A DNA stretch of 64,000 bases from Planctomonas psychrotolerans (GTDB lineage: Bacteria > Actinomycetota > Actinomycetes > Actinomycetales > Microbacteriaceae), in NCBI RefSeq assembly GCF_008642235.1, contig NZ_SJEV01000001.1:1488001-1552000 (forward strand), written 5' to 3'. The notes below the pieces were generated by a model. The model was given only the letters and a program-made list of their open reading frames with translations. It searched no databases and had not been told where the DNA came from. Position numbers and translations under genes: made by a program. Of the stretch, positions 19,760 through 28,388 are shown piece after piece (the stretch's first letter is position 1; the number at the start of each line of letters is the position of its first letter).

Positions 19760-20575
19760 CTACAGCCCGTGCACGCCGAGCCACTCGCGGAGCGTCGCCG
19801 CGAACAACGCGGGTTCTTCCACGCTGGGCAGGTGCGCGGAATTCGGGAAGCGAGCGACGTCGGCACCGGGAATGGTGGCGGCGAGGTATTCGAATCGCAC
19901 CAGTGCGCTCGTCAGGTCGTGAGCTCCGACGGTGACGAGGGTGGGTACACCGATGTCGACGACCCGGTCGTAGGCGGGCGGCTCGAGCGGAACAAGCGTC
20001 GGTCGCTCGGTGGCGTGCCGGATGTTCGCCCGGTTCAGCTCGTACGCGGTGCGGACGAAGTCGGGGTCGAGGTCGGCTTCGGTCCTGCTGGGTCCGATCG
20101 ACCACAGTCGCACCTCGAGCTCGGCGAGCCGCTCCCAATCGGCGGCCTGATACGCGGCGTCGATAGCATCGATCGCCGCGTCCTCCTCCTCCGTGAGCTC
20201 GATCTCGTGGAATCCGCTGGGCCCCGACCCGATGGTGACGAGCCCGCGCACCCGTTCCGGCGTCTCGACGGTGAGGTCGATGGCGATCTGCCCGCCCCGC
20301 GAACTCCCGATCACCGTCACCTCGGCGATCCCCAGATGATCGAGCAGCGCCCGCGCGTCGCCCCGGTTCGTGAAGTCGACGTCGTCGGTGGTCGTTCCGC
20401 CGAAGCCCCGGGTGTCGAACCGGATCACGAGGTGGTCGCCCGCGAGCGACGGCACCACCGGGTCCCACATCCGGAGCGTGGCCACGCCGGCATGGATCAG
20501 CAGCAATGCCGGTGCGGATGCGTGCCCGTCCACCTCGTAGTAGAGCGACCCGCCGGGAACGTCGAGATGGGGCAT
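19760..20575 (-). CDS. Alpha/beta-fold hydrolase
   Basis: Predicted hydrolase of 271 residues. The nucleophile elbow GSSRG places the catalytic serine at Ser92. The oxyanion-side motif is LIHAGVATLRMWDP, and the likely catalytic His is in FPNSAHLPSVEEP near residue 252. It resembles the lactonase/haloperoxidase/acyl-hydrolase group, with no substrate evident. The ATG at 20575 is preceded by TACGCT 6 bases upstream. It is the first gene of a pair with the SGNH-like gene. Confidence 0.9.
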   Translation of the reverse strand: MPHLDVPGGSLYYEVDGHASAPALLLIHAGVATLRMWDPVVPSLAGDHLVIRFDTRGFGGTTTDDVDFTNRGDARALLDHLGIAEVTVIGSSRGGQIAIDLTVETPERVRGLVTIGSGPSGFHEIELTEEEDAAIDAIDAAYQAADWERLAELEVRLWSIGPSRTEADLDPDFVRTAYELNRANIRHATERPTLVPLEPPAYDRVVDIGVPTLVTVGAHDLTSALVRFEYLAATIPGADVARFPNSAHLPSVEEPALFAATLREWLGVHGL

Positions 20576-20581
20576 GGCGCC

Positions 20582-20587
20582 AGCGTA
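20582..20587 (-). promoter_or_regulatory. -10 element for the hydrolase pair
   Basis: TACGCT ends 6 bases before the ATG at 20575, predicting a leaderless transcript. Confidence 0.45.
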
Positions 20588-20634
20588 GGACATAACGGGC
20601 GCTGCGCAGGAGCGGTCCGCCGATCCAGTTGCTC

Positions 20635-20664
20635 TTGCGCGTCTCGTCGATTCGGGCGTACGAT
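20635..20664 (+). promoter_or_regulatory. Promoter of the GH130 sugar operon
   Basis: A -35-like TTGCGC (20635-20640) and a -10 TACGAT (20659-20664) are separated by 18 bases. They lie immediately upstream of a perfect palindrome. The leader to the LacI start is about 95 bases and contains GGAGAGG. Confidence 0.6.
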
Positions 20665-20666
20665 GC

Positions 20667-20680
20667 CTAAACCGGTTTAG
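20667..20680. promoter_or_regulatory. LacI-type operator
   Basis: CTAAACCGGTTTAG is a perfect 14-bp palindrome with the central CG typical of LacI/GalR operators. It begins 2 bases after the -10 element, so a bound repressor would cover the transcription start. The first gene of the operon is a LacI regulator, which makes autoregulation likely. Confidence 0.8.
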
Positions 20681-20765
20681 TTCGCGAGAACCGGAGCAGC
20701 GCCGGATCCCATCCGTGCGCCGGCGCTCACCGCCGCCCGTTCGAATCCGCCCTCGATGGAGAGGC

Positions 20766-21890
20766 ATGATGACCGCGCGCAAGCCCACGATCGCCGACGT
20801 CGCGCGGAGCGCGGGCGTCAGCAAGGGTCTTGTGTCGTTCGCGCTCAACGACCGCCCTGGCGTGTCGCCGGAGACCCGCAGCCGGATCCTCTCCGTGGCC
20901 GAGGACCTGGGCTGGCAGCCCAGCCTCCGCGCACGAGCGTTGTCCACTCGCACCGCCTACGCGCTCGGGTTGGTCATCGCCCGGGAGCCGGACGTCATCG
21001 GGGTCGACCCCTTCTTCTCGGCCGTGATCGCCGGGATCGAACGGGTGCTCGCCCCGGAGGGCAGGGTGCTGGTGCTCAGCGTGGTCGCCGACCCCTCCGA
21101 GGAGATCGCGACCTACCGGAACTTCGCTCGTGACAGTCGCGTGGACGGGGTGTTCCTCACCGACCTCCGCTACGACGACCCGCGTATTCCGCTGCTCGGC
21201 GAACTCGGCATCCCGGCGGTGACCTTCGGTCGACCCGGGTGCCCCAGCCCGTTCCCGGCCGTCGTGCTCGATGACACCGAAGGGATCGAGTCCGTCGTGC
21301 GGCACCTGATCGATCTCGGTCACCGCCGTATCGCGCACGTCGGCGGGTCGGCCCAGCTGCTGCACGGTGCGCGACGCCGCGACGCGTTCCTCGCCGCCAC
21401 GCGCGCGGCGGGCATTCCGGACGCCCAGGTGCTGGAGACCGACTTCTCTGCCGCCGCGGGCGCGGCGGCAGCGCGGGTGCTGCTCTCGCAGCCCGAACCC
21501 CCCACCGCCATCCTGTTCGCCAACGACCCGATGGCCATCGCCGGTCTGAGCGTCGCGCACGAGCGGGGAGTACGCGTGCCGGAGGACCTGTCCATCTCCG
21601 GGTTCGACGGATCCGACATGTCGAGATACGTGTACCCGACCCTCACCACCGTGTCGAGCGATGCGGTCGCCTGGGGCAGTGCGGCCGCGCAGACGCTGCT
21701 CGAATCCATCGCCTCCGGCGCCTCGAGCGACGTGGAACTTCCCGCCGCCCGCATCGTGGTGCGCGACTCCACCTCCGCGGCTCGGAGCGACGTGGCGCCG
21801 CGACCCCCGCATCCGACCGGGGATGGCCCCCTGTCGCCGACACCCGACCCTCGAACCCCCACCACCCGTGCTGCGGGTGGGCACCGATAG
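20766..21890 (+). CDS. LacI-family regulator of the GH130 operon
   Basis: Regulator of 374 residues. The N-terminal helix-turn-helix reads TIADVARSAGVSKGLVSFAL and the sensor domain ends with SISGFDGSDMSRYVYPTLTTV. A Pro-rich tail of about 40 residues is longer than usual. The start is ATG 20766 or 20769; GGAGAGG precedes both. It is the first gene of the operon, 10 bases before the binding-protein gene, and has a palindromic operator in front. This supports self-repression relieved by a sugar, perhaps a mannoside given the GH130 gene. Confidence 0.93.
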   Translation: MMTARKPTIADVARSAGVSKGLVSFALNDRPGVSPETRSRILSVAEDLGWQPSLRARALSTRTAYALGLVIAREPDVIGVDPFFSAVIAGIERVLAPEGRVLVLSVVADPSEEIATYRNFARDSRVDGVFLTDLRYDDPRIPLLGELGIPAVTFGRPGCPSPFPAVVLDDTEGIESVVRHLIDLGHRRIAHVGGSAQLLHGARRRDAFLAATRAAGIPDAQVLETDFSAAAGAAAARVLLSQPEPPTAILFANDPMAIAGLSVAHERGVRVPEDLSISGFDGSDMSRYVYPTLTTVSSDAVAWGSAAAQTLLESIASGASSDVELPAARIVVRDSTSAARSDVAPRPPHPTGDGPLSPTPDPRTPTTRAAGGHR

Positions 21891-21900
21891 GAGAAACACA

Positions 21901-23220
21901 ATGTCAACGAAGACACCCCGAACGAGGCGAACACTCGCTACGGCGTCCGCCGCGGCACTCGCCCTCGTGGCCGTGACCGCCTGCTCCAGCGGAGGCGACG
22001 GAGGAGGAGGCGGGAACGGCGGAGGCGGCGGCGAGGAAGGCCGCGGCGACATCACCGTCTGGTACTCGAACAACGAACAGGAGGTCGCCTGGGCGGAGCA
22101 GATGATCGAGGCCTGGAACGCCGACAACCCCGACCAGCAGGTGGAGGGCCAGGAGATCCCGGCCGGCGCCAGCAGCGAGGAGGTCATCGGAGCGGCGATC
22201 ACGGCGGGCAACGCCCCCTGCCTCATCTACAACACCGCGCCGGTGGCCGTACCCCAGTTCCAGAAGCAGGGCGGCCTCGTCTCGCTCTCCGAGTTCGAGG
22301 ACGGCGACGAGTACATCGAAGAGCGCAGCGGCGAGACGGCGGCCCAGTACGCCTCCGAGGACGGCGCCTACTACCAGATGCCCTGGAAGTCGAACCCGGT
22401 GATGCTGTTCTACAACAAGGACATGTTCGAAGCCGCCGGTCTCGACGCCGAGAACCCCTCGCTCGCCACGTACGACGACTTTCTCGCCGCTTCGAAGGAG
22501 ATCGTCGACAAGGGCATCGCACCCAATGCGATCAATCCGGCGCCGACCAGCGAGTTCTTCCAGAGCTGGTTCGACTTCTACCCGATGTACGCGGCGGAGA
22601 CCGGTGGAACCCAGCTCGTCGAGGACGGCGCGTCGACCTTCACGAGCGAGGACGGGTACGCCGTCGCCGAACTCTGGAAGACGATGTACGACGAGGGCTA
22701 CTCCAGCCGTGAGCAGTACCAGGGCGACTCCTTCGCCGACGGCCAGTCGGCCATGGCCACGGTCGGTCCCTGGGCGATCGGCGTCTACGACGACGTCAAC
22801 TGGGGCGCGGTTCCCGTGCCCACGTCCGACGGCATCGCCCCCAGCGAGACCTACACCTTCAGCGACGCGAAGAACATCGGTCTGTACACGGCGTGCGAGA
22901 ACCAGGCCACCGCGTGGGACCTGCTCAAGTTCTCCACCAGCGAGGAGCAGGACGGGCAGCTGCTCGAGCTGACCGGTCAGATGCCCCTCCGGGCGAACCT
23001 GACCGAGACGTACCCGGAGTTCTTCGAGGAGAACCCCGCGTACGAGCTGTTCGGCGACCAGGCGTCCCGCACGGTGGAGGTTCCCAACGTGCCGAACGCC
23101 GTGACGGTATGGCAGACCTTCCGCGACGCCTACTCCGAAGCGGTGATCTTCGGTGAGGGAGACATCCAGTCGTCGTTCGAGGATGCCGCCACGGAGATCG
23201 ACGAACTCGTGAGCGAGTAG
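21901..23220 (+). CDS. Extracellular sugar-binding lipoprotein (ABC system 2)
   Basis: Solute-binding protein of 439 residues. The signal peptide ends in VTAC with lipidated Cys28, followed by a very Gly-rich tether (about 30-48). The mature part shows binding-protein features such as DITVWYSNNEQEVAWAEQ, YYQMPWKSNPVMLFYNKDMF and QSAMATVGPWAIG. GGAGA lies 6 bases before the ATG. It delivers its sugar to the two permeases encoded next. The ligand is inferred only from the GH130 neighbour. Confidence 0.94.
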   Translation: MSTKTPRTRRTLATASAAALALVAVTACSSGGDGGGGGNGGGGGEEGRGDITVWYSNNEQEVAWAEQMIEAWNADNPDQQVEGQEIPAGASSEEVIGAAITAGNAPCLIYNTAPVAVPQFQKQGGLVSLSEFEDGDEYIEERSGETAAQYASEDGAYYQMPWKSNPVMLFYNKDMFEAAGLDAENPSLATYDDFLAASKEIVDKGIAPNAINPAPTSEFFQSWFDFYPMYAAETGGTQLVEDGASTFTSEDGYAVAELWKTMYDEGYSSREQYQGDSFADGQSAMATVGPWAIGVYDDVNWGAVPVPTSDGIAPSETYTFSDAKNIGLYTACENQATAWDLLKFSTSEEQDGQLLELTGQMPLRANLTETYPEFFEENPAYELFGDQASRTVEVPNVPNAVTVWQTFRDAYSEAVIFGEGDIQSSFEDAATEIDELVSE

Positions 23221-23230
23221 CGACGCGACC

Positions 23231-24196
23231 ATGACGACGGCAACGTCACCGCGCCGCACCGGGGGGCCCGACCGGCCCTCCGGTGCGGCGGGCGGGTCCC
23301 CGCAGAAGCACCCGCTGCTCAACCGCATCTTCGGCAAGCACCCCCTCGGGCTGATCTTCAGCGCGCCCTACCTGGTGTTCATCGCGATCGTATTCGCCTA
23401 TCCACTCGGCCTCGCCGTGTGGATCGCCTTCCACGACTTCTACTTCACCGCCCCCGGCGTGCCCGTCGACCGCCCGTTCGTGGGCTTCGACAACTTCCGC
23501 ACCGCACTGACGGATCCCGATGTCTGGCAGGCCTTCGGCAACGTGGGAATCTTCCTGCTCATCAACGTGCCGCTGACCGTGGTCCTCTCGCTCGTTCTTG
23601 CCAACGGGCTGAACCAGATCACGCGCTTCCGCACCTTCCTGCGGGTGGCCTACTACGTGCCCTACGTCACGGCGAGCGTGGCGGTGGTCGGGGTGTGGCT
23701 GTTCCTCTTCAACGGCAACGGCCTCGTGAACGAGATCCTCGGACCGTTGGCCCCCTCGCCGTCGTGGCTGATCAACAGCACCTGGGCGATGCCCACCATC
23801 GCCCTCTTCGTGACCTGGAAGCAGCTCGGCCTGTACATCCTGCTGTACCTCGCCGCACTGCAGAACGTGCAGCAGGAGCTGTACGAGTCGGCATCCACCG
23901 ATGGCGCGGGCAAGGTGCGGCAGTTCTTCTCGGTGACCGTGCCGGGCGTGCGGCCGGCCACCCTGCTGGTACTCCTGCTCTCCACCGTCACCGGTGCCAA
24001 CCTGTTCACCGAGCCGTATCTCCTCACGGGTGGCGGCGGACCCAACGGCTCGTCCGCGTCGCCGGTGCTGATCATGTACCAGCGCGGGCTCGAGCAGGGC
24101 AATCCCGACGTCGCTGCGGCGATCGGCGTCATCCTGATCGTGCTCGTGCTCATCCTCGCCTACCTGCAGAACCGATTCGCCGGGGAGAGGAACTGA
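23231..24196 (+). CDS. Carbohydrate ABC transporter permease (MalF type)
   Basis: Membrane subunit of sugar importer 2, 321 residues with about six helices. The N-terminal 35 residues are Pro/Gly-rich and cytoplasmic. The EAA loop reads ESASTDGAGKVRQFFSVTVP. It is separated from the binding-protein gene by 10 bases and its stop overlaps the next start (TGATG). No ATPase gene accompanies the operon, so a shared ATPase is likely. Confidence 0.94.
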   Translation: MTTATSPRRTGGPDRPSGAAGGSPQKHPLLNRIFGKHPLGLIFSAPYLVFIAIVFAYPLGLAVWIAFHDFYFTAPGVPVDRPFVGFDNFRTALTDPDVWQAFGNVGIFLLINVPLTVVLSLVLANGLNQITRFRTFLRVAYYVPYVTASVAVVGVWLFLFNGNGLVNEILGPLAPSPSWLINSTWAMPTIALFVTWKQLGLYILLYLAALQNVQQELYESASTDGAGKVRQFFSVTVPGVRPATLLVLLLSTVTGANLFTEPYLLTGGGGPNGSSASPVLIMYQRGLEQGNPDVAAAIGVILIVLVLILAYLQNRFAGERN

Positions 24197-25041
24197 TGCG
24201 CAACACGATGTCGAAAGGACAGCGCACGCTGCGCGGGGTCGTCCTGGCCCTCGGCGCGTTCGTGTTCCTGTTCCCCTTCTACTACATGATCGTCGGATCC
24301 CTCCAGGAGTCCCCCGACCCGACCGTGGGTGGTGCGTTCCCGAACCCGGGCAACCTGACCGGCGAGAACTACGCCGACATCAACGCCCGGATCAATCTGT
24401 TCCAGGGGCTGCTCAACTCGGGCATCTTCACCGGTGCCGTGATCCTCGGCACGGTGGTGTTCGGCATCCTGGTCGGGTACGCGCTCGCGCAACTGCAGTG
24501 GCGCGGACGCGGGGTGACCTTCTCGATCGCCCTGCTGGTGCAGATCGTGCCGTTCCAGCTGCTGCTCATCCCGCTGTACGTGCTCATCGCCCGCGACTAC
24601 GGACTGGCCGACAGCTACCTCGGCATGATCCTGCCGTTCGCGATCAACTCGACGGCGGTGATCATCTTCCGGCAGTACTTCCTGCAGATCCCCAAGGAGC
24701 TGTTCGACGCCGCGCGCATCGACGGGGCGACCGAACTGAAGCTGCTGACCTCCGTGGCGCTTCCGCTCGTGCGGCCGGCGCTCGTGACGGTCATGCTGCT
24801 CACCTTCATCGGCCCCTGGAACGAGTTCCTCTGGCCGTTCCTGATCACCAAGGAGGCCGACCTGCAGCCTCTCGCGGTATCCCTCGCGAACTACATCAGC
24901 AACGTGGCGGCCACCGCCGCCAACCCCTTCGGCGCGGTGCTCGCCGGAGCCTGCGTGCTCGCGGCACCCGCCGTGCTGCTCTTCATCGCCTTCCAGCGCT
25001 ACTTCATCTCGACCGACATCGGTTCGGGAGTGAAAGGTTAG
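24196..25041 (+). CDS. Carbohydrate ABC transporter permease (MalG type)
   Basis: Second permease of sugar importer 2, 281 residues with six predicted helices and the EAA loop DAARIDGATELKLLTSVALP. The N-terminus is short, as usual for MalG-like subunits. It is coupled to the first permease (TGATG) and stands 2 bases before the GH130 gene. Import and intracellular cleavage are thus encoded side by side. Confidence 0.94.
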   Translation: MRNTMSKGQRTLRGVVLALGAFVFLFPFYYMIVGSLQESPDPTVGGAFPNPGNLTGENYADINARINLFQGLLNSGIFTGAVILGTVVFGILVGYALAQLQWRGRGVTFSIALLVQIVPFQLLLIPLYVLIARDYGLADSYLGMILPFAINSTAVIIFRQYFLQIPKELFDAARIDGATELKLLTSVALPLVRPALVTVMLLTFIGPWNEFLWPFLITKEADLQPLAVSLANYISNVAATAANPFGAVLAGACVLAAPAVLLFIAFQRYFISTDIGSGVKG

Positions 25042-25043
25042 TC

Positions 25044-26114
25044 ATGACCCAGTCCACACCGACCGTTCCGTATTCCCTCACCCGCGTCGGGGTGATCATG
25101 ACGCCGGAGGAGGGCAACGACCACGAGGCGGAGGGGGTGCTCAACCCGGCCACCGGTCGTGACCCCGACGGCGTGCTCTACCTGTTGCCCCGACTGGTCG
25201 CCACCGGCAACGTGAGCCGGGTGGGTCTCGCCCGCGTAGTGATCGAGGACGGCGTGCCGGTGTCGGTGCAGCGCGAAGGCATCGTGCTCGCGCCCGACCG
25301 GGGCTGGGAGCGCGGTCTCACGAATGCCGGGGTCGAGGATCCGCGGGTCACCTTCGTAGCGGCGCTCGGTCTGCACGTGATGACCTACGTCGCCTACGGT
25401 CCGCTGGGGCCGAAGACCGCCATCGCCACCTCGACCGATCTACGGCAGTGGACCCGCCTCGGCCCCGTGCACTTCGCCTACGACGATGCGCTCGACACCG
25501 ACCTCAACCTGTTCCCGAACAAGGACACCCTGTTCTTCTCGGAGCCGGTCCCCGGCCCGGGCGGGGAACCGTGCTTCGCGGCGCTGCACCGCCCCATGTG
25601 GGACCTCGGCTGGATCCGCGACGGCGAAGGCACGCACCTGCCTGCCGGGGTCACGGACGACCGACCGGGCATCTGGATCAGCTACGTGCCGGTGGCGGAG
25701 GTCGAGGCGGATCCGACCGCCCTGGTGCGCTGGCGGGGGCACAAGCTGATCGCCATGAGCGAGTTCCCGTTCGAGGAACTGAAGATCGGCGGCGGCCCGC
25801 CGCCACTGCGGGTGCCAGAGGGATGGCTGCTCATCCACCACGGTGTCACCGGCGCTCTCGACGCAGCCACCGACCAGCAGCAGAGGGTCAACTACGCGGC
25901 GGGGGCGATGCTGCTGTCGGCAGAGGACCCGTCGGTCGTCGTGGCTCGCACGGCCGAACCGTTGATGGCACCCGAGACCGAGGACGAGCGGAGCGGCATC
26001 GTGCCCAACGTGGTGTTCCCCACCGCGATCGAGGAGATCGACGGTCAGCACTTCGTGTTCTACGGCATGGCCGATTCCAAGATCGGCGTCGCACGCCTCG
26101 ACCGCACCCCCTGA
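25044..26114 (+). CDS. GH130-family glycoside phosphorylase or hydrolase
   Basis: Five-bladed beta-propeller enzyme of glycoside hydrolase family 130, 356 residues. Family members phosphorolyse or hydrolyse beta-mannosides. The likely catalytic acid is Asp99 in NAGVEDPRVT, and a substrate/phosphate region reads KIGGGPPPLRVPEGWLLIHHGV, split here as KIGGGPPP and WLLIHHGV. DLNLFPNKDTLFFSE also fits. There is no signal peptide, so it acts on imported sugar. Whether it is a phosphorylase (needs basic phosphate-binding residues) or a hydrolase, and for which linkage, cannot be decided by eye. Confidence 0.88.
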   Translation: MTQSTPTVPYSLTRVGVIMTPEEGNDHEAEGVLNPATGRDPDGVLYLLPRLVATGNVSRVGLARVVIEDGVPVSVQREGIVLAPDRGWERGLTNAGVEDPRVTFVAALGLHVMTYVAYGPLGPKTAIATSTDLRQWTRLGPVHFAYDDALDTDLNLFPNKDTLFFSEPVPGPGGEPCFAALHRPMWDLGWIRDGEGTHLPAGVTDDRPGIWISYVPVAEVEADPTALVRWRGHKLIAMSEFPFEELKIGGGPPPLRVPEGWLLIHHGVTGALDAATDQQQRVNYAAGAMLLSAEDPSVVVARTAEPLMAPETEDERSGIVPNVVFPTAIEEIDGQHFVFYGMADSKIGVARLDRTP

Positions 26115-26165
26115 CCCTCCATCCCCCATCGCACACCACGAATCACCACCACTAAGGAGCGTTCA

Positions 26166-28232
26166 ATGACGAACACCGCATCACGGCGGGGGGTGGCCGC
26201 GGTCGCGGCCGTCGCCCTCGTCTTCACCGGGCTGACGGGAGGCGTCGCCGTCGCTGCACCCGCCGCGCCGGCGGAGGTTCCGCCCCTCACCAACCTGGCG
26301 CACCTCGACTTCCTCCTCGACCAGGCCACGCCGGAGGGGATCGAGGGGCACACGACCTACGACTTCGCCGCCAACCCCGAACTCACCATGCCGTGGACCT
26401 ACGCCGATGCGCGCGACGGCGGGACCTTCGAACGGGTCGGCGGCGGACCGTTCGATCCCGTCACGGGCGACTGGGGACAGGGCGCCTACAACACCGACGA
26501 CATCTCCCGCGCGGCGGTGGTCTACCTCCGCCACTGGGTGTCCACCGGCACCGAGTCGTCACGGGACACCGCCTACGAGCTGTTGCGCGCCCTGGCCTAT
26601 TTTCAGACGACGACCGGCCCCGACGCCGGCAACGTCGTGCTGTGGATGCAGCCCGATGGCGAGTTCAACCGCAGCCCGGAGCCGGTGGAACTGCCCGACC
26701 CGTCCGACTCCGGCAACAGCTACTGGCTGGCGCGCACCCTGTGGGCGCTCGGCGAGGGGTACGCGGCCTTCGAGGCGGAGGATCCTGAGTTCGCCGACTT
26801 CCTGGAGGACCGACTCCAGCTCGGCGTCGCCGCGCTCGAACGCGAGTCGCTCGCCCGTTACGGCGAGTACGAGCGGTCCGACGGCGCTTTGGTGCCGGCG
26901 TGGCTGATCGTCGACGGAGCGGACGCCTCCGCGGAGGCGGTGCTCGGCCTCGCCGCCTACGTCTCCGCGACGGCTCCGGCCCCGTCTGCGCCCATGACCC
27001 CGGAGCACGACCGGGCGCGAACGGCGCTCAGTCAACTCAGCGAGGGCATCGCGGCGCTGTCCGCAGGCGACAGCCGGTCGTGGCCCTACGGCGCCGTGCT
27101 GCCCTGGGCGCAGTCCCGGTCGATGTGGCACGCCTGGGCGTCGCAGATGCCCGCCGCGCTCGCCGTCGCTGCAGCGACCCTGGAGGACGACGACCTGCTC
27201 GAGCCGGCGATCGCCGACTCGGCGACCTTCGTCCCCACGCTCCTCGCGGCGGGCGGACCCGACAACGGATGGTTCCCGACCCCGGCCGACCGCGTGCAGA
27301 TCGCGTACGGGATCGACTCCCGCCTGCAGAGCCTGCTCGCCGTCGGCGCGGTGACGGAACGATCCGGCTTCGCCGAACTCGCGGGCATGCTCGCCAGCTG
27401 GTACTTCGGTACCAATCGATCCGGTGAGGCCATGTACGACCCCGCAACGGGCGTGACCTACGACGGCGTGCAGCCCGACGGATCGATCAACCGCAACAGC
27501 GGCGCGGAGAGCACCATCCACGGCCTGTTGTCGATGATCGCGCTCGACGCGAACCCGGCCGTGCGTTCGGTCGCCACCTCCCTCACCGACGTGTCGGATC
27601 GCGACGGTCTTCGGGTGATCGAGGCCGAGGCGGTCGGCACGACCACCGGAACGGTGGTCACCCCGGACTCCCTGTGGACGGGTGAGTCGCTGTACAGCGG
27701 TGACGTGCTCCGGCTCGACCGGACGCAGGAGGCGACCTTCGACGTCGGCGCGTCGGATGCCGCCCGAACGGTGGAGCCGGTGTCGTGGCTGCGCGAGGAG
27801 CGCGCCGGATCCGTGTCCATCTGGCGATCGGGATCCGCGACGCTCGGCGTGCTCCGCCACACGGTGGGGGAGCAGGGCATCAGCGCCGTCAGCGGCGCGC
27901 TGCTGCCGCAGTCGCTCCGCGCCTTCCTGCCCGCCGGTCGCAGCGAGGTGACCGTGAGCGTGCGGCGCGGGAGCGTCGACATCGATGCGCTCCTGGTGCG
28001 ACCTCTCGTCGCGTCGCTCACGCTGAGCGACGGAACGGCCGACGGCGTCCACGCGGCGATGTGCACGTCCGCGGCGCGCACGCCCACCCCGTCGAACATC
28101 GGCTGGGACGGTCGCGCCAGCACGGTGCGGGTGTACGACTCGATGGGTCGACTCGTGTCCGAAACGGCAGCGTCCGGTGTGGTGTCGGTGCGGCTCCCGG
28201 CGGGAGGATTCGCCACGGCGTTCACCTCCTGA
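26166..28232 (+). CDS. Large secreted protein of unknown family in the GH130 operon
   Basis: Secreted protein of 688 residues with a Sec signal peptide (cleavage probably after AVA near residue 30) and no lipobox or anchor. Residues about 40-450 contain repeated Trp- and Ala-rich helical segments such as GNSYWLARTLWALGEGYAAFE and SRSMWHAWASQMPAALAVAA. These suggest an (alpha/alpha)6 barrel like those of glycosidases and lyases. The last 200 residues look beta-rich and may bind carbohydrate. I do not recognise the family. AAGGAG precedes the ATG. As last gene of the operon it may degrade the polymer whose fragments are imported. Confidence 0.8.
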   Translation: MTNTASRRGVAAVAAVALVFTGLTGGVAVAAPAAPAEVPPLTNLAHLDFLLDQATPEGIEGHTTYDFAANPELTMPWTYADARDGGTFERVGGGPFDPVTGDWGQGAYNTDDISRAAVVYLRHWVSTGTESSRDTAYELLRALAYFQTTTGPDAGNVVLWMQPDGEFNRSPEPVELPDPSDSGNSYWLARTLWALGEGYAAFEAEDPEFADFLEDRLQLGVAALERESLARYGEYERSDGALVPAWLIVDGADASAEAVLGLAAYVSATAPAPSAPMTPEHDRARTALSQLSEGIAALSAGDSRSWPYGAVLPWAQSRSMWHAWASQMPAALAVAAATLEDDDLLEPAIADSATFVPTLLAAGGPDNGWFPTPADRVQIAYGIDSRLQSLLAVGAVTERSGFAELAGMLASWYFGTNRSGEAMYDPATGVTYDGVQPDGSINRNSGAESTIHGLLSMIALDANPAVRSVATSLTDVSDRDGLRVIEAEAVGTTTGTVVTPDSLWTGESLYSGDVLRLDRTQEATFDVGASDAARTVEPVSWLREERAGSVSIWRSGSATLGVLRHTVGEQGISAVSGALLPQSLRAFLPAGRSEVTVSVRRGSVDIDALLVRPLVASLTLSDGTADGVHAAMCTSAARTPTPSNIGWDGRASTVRVYDSMGRLVSETAASGVVSVRLPAGGFATAFTS

Positions 28233-28250
28233 TCCCCCGCCCGCATCATC

Positions 28251-28286
28251 CGAAGCCCGCCGAGGGCCGCCCCTCGGCGGGCTTCG
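28251..28286 (+). terminator. Terminator of the GH130 operon
   Basis: CGAAGCCCGCCGAGGG pairs with its perfect complement around a CCGC loop: a 16-bp stem 18 bases after the last stop codon. Confidence 0.9.
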
Positions 28287-28337
28287 TCACGCCACCCCTG
28301 GCGCATCCGTCCCGCGGCCCGGGTCTCGGCGCCCCGA

Positions 28338-28343
28338 TACAGT
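28338..28343 (+). promoter_or_regulatory. -10 element for the AEC transporter gene
   Basis: TACAGT about 45 bases before the start codon. A leader with TGGAG is predicted. Confidence 0.4.
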
Positions 28344-28388
28344 GGGAACCTCTCACCCGCCGCCTCGCGAATCCTCTGGAGTAGCCGC

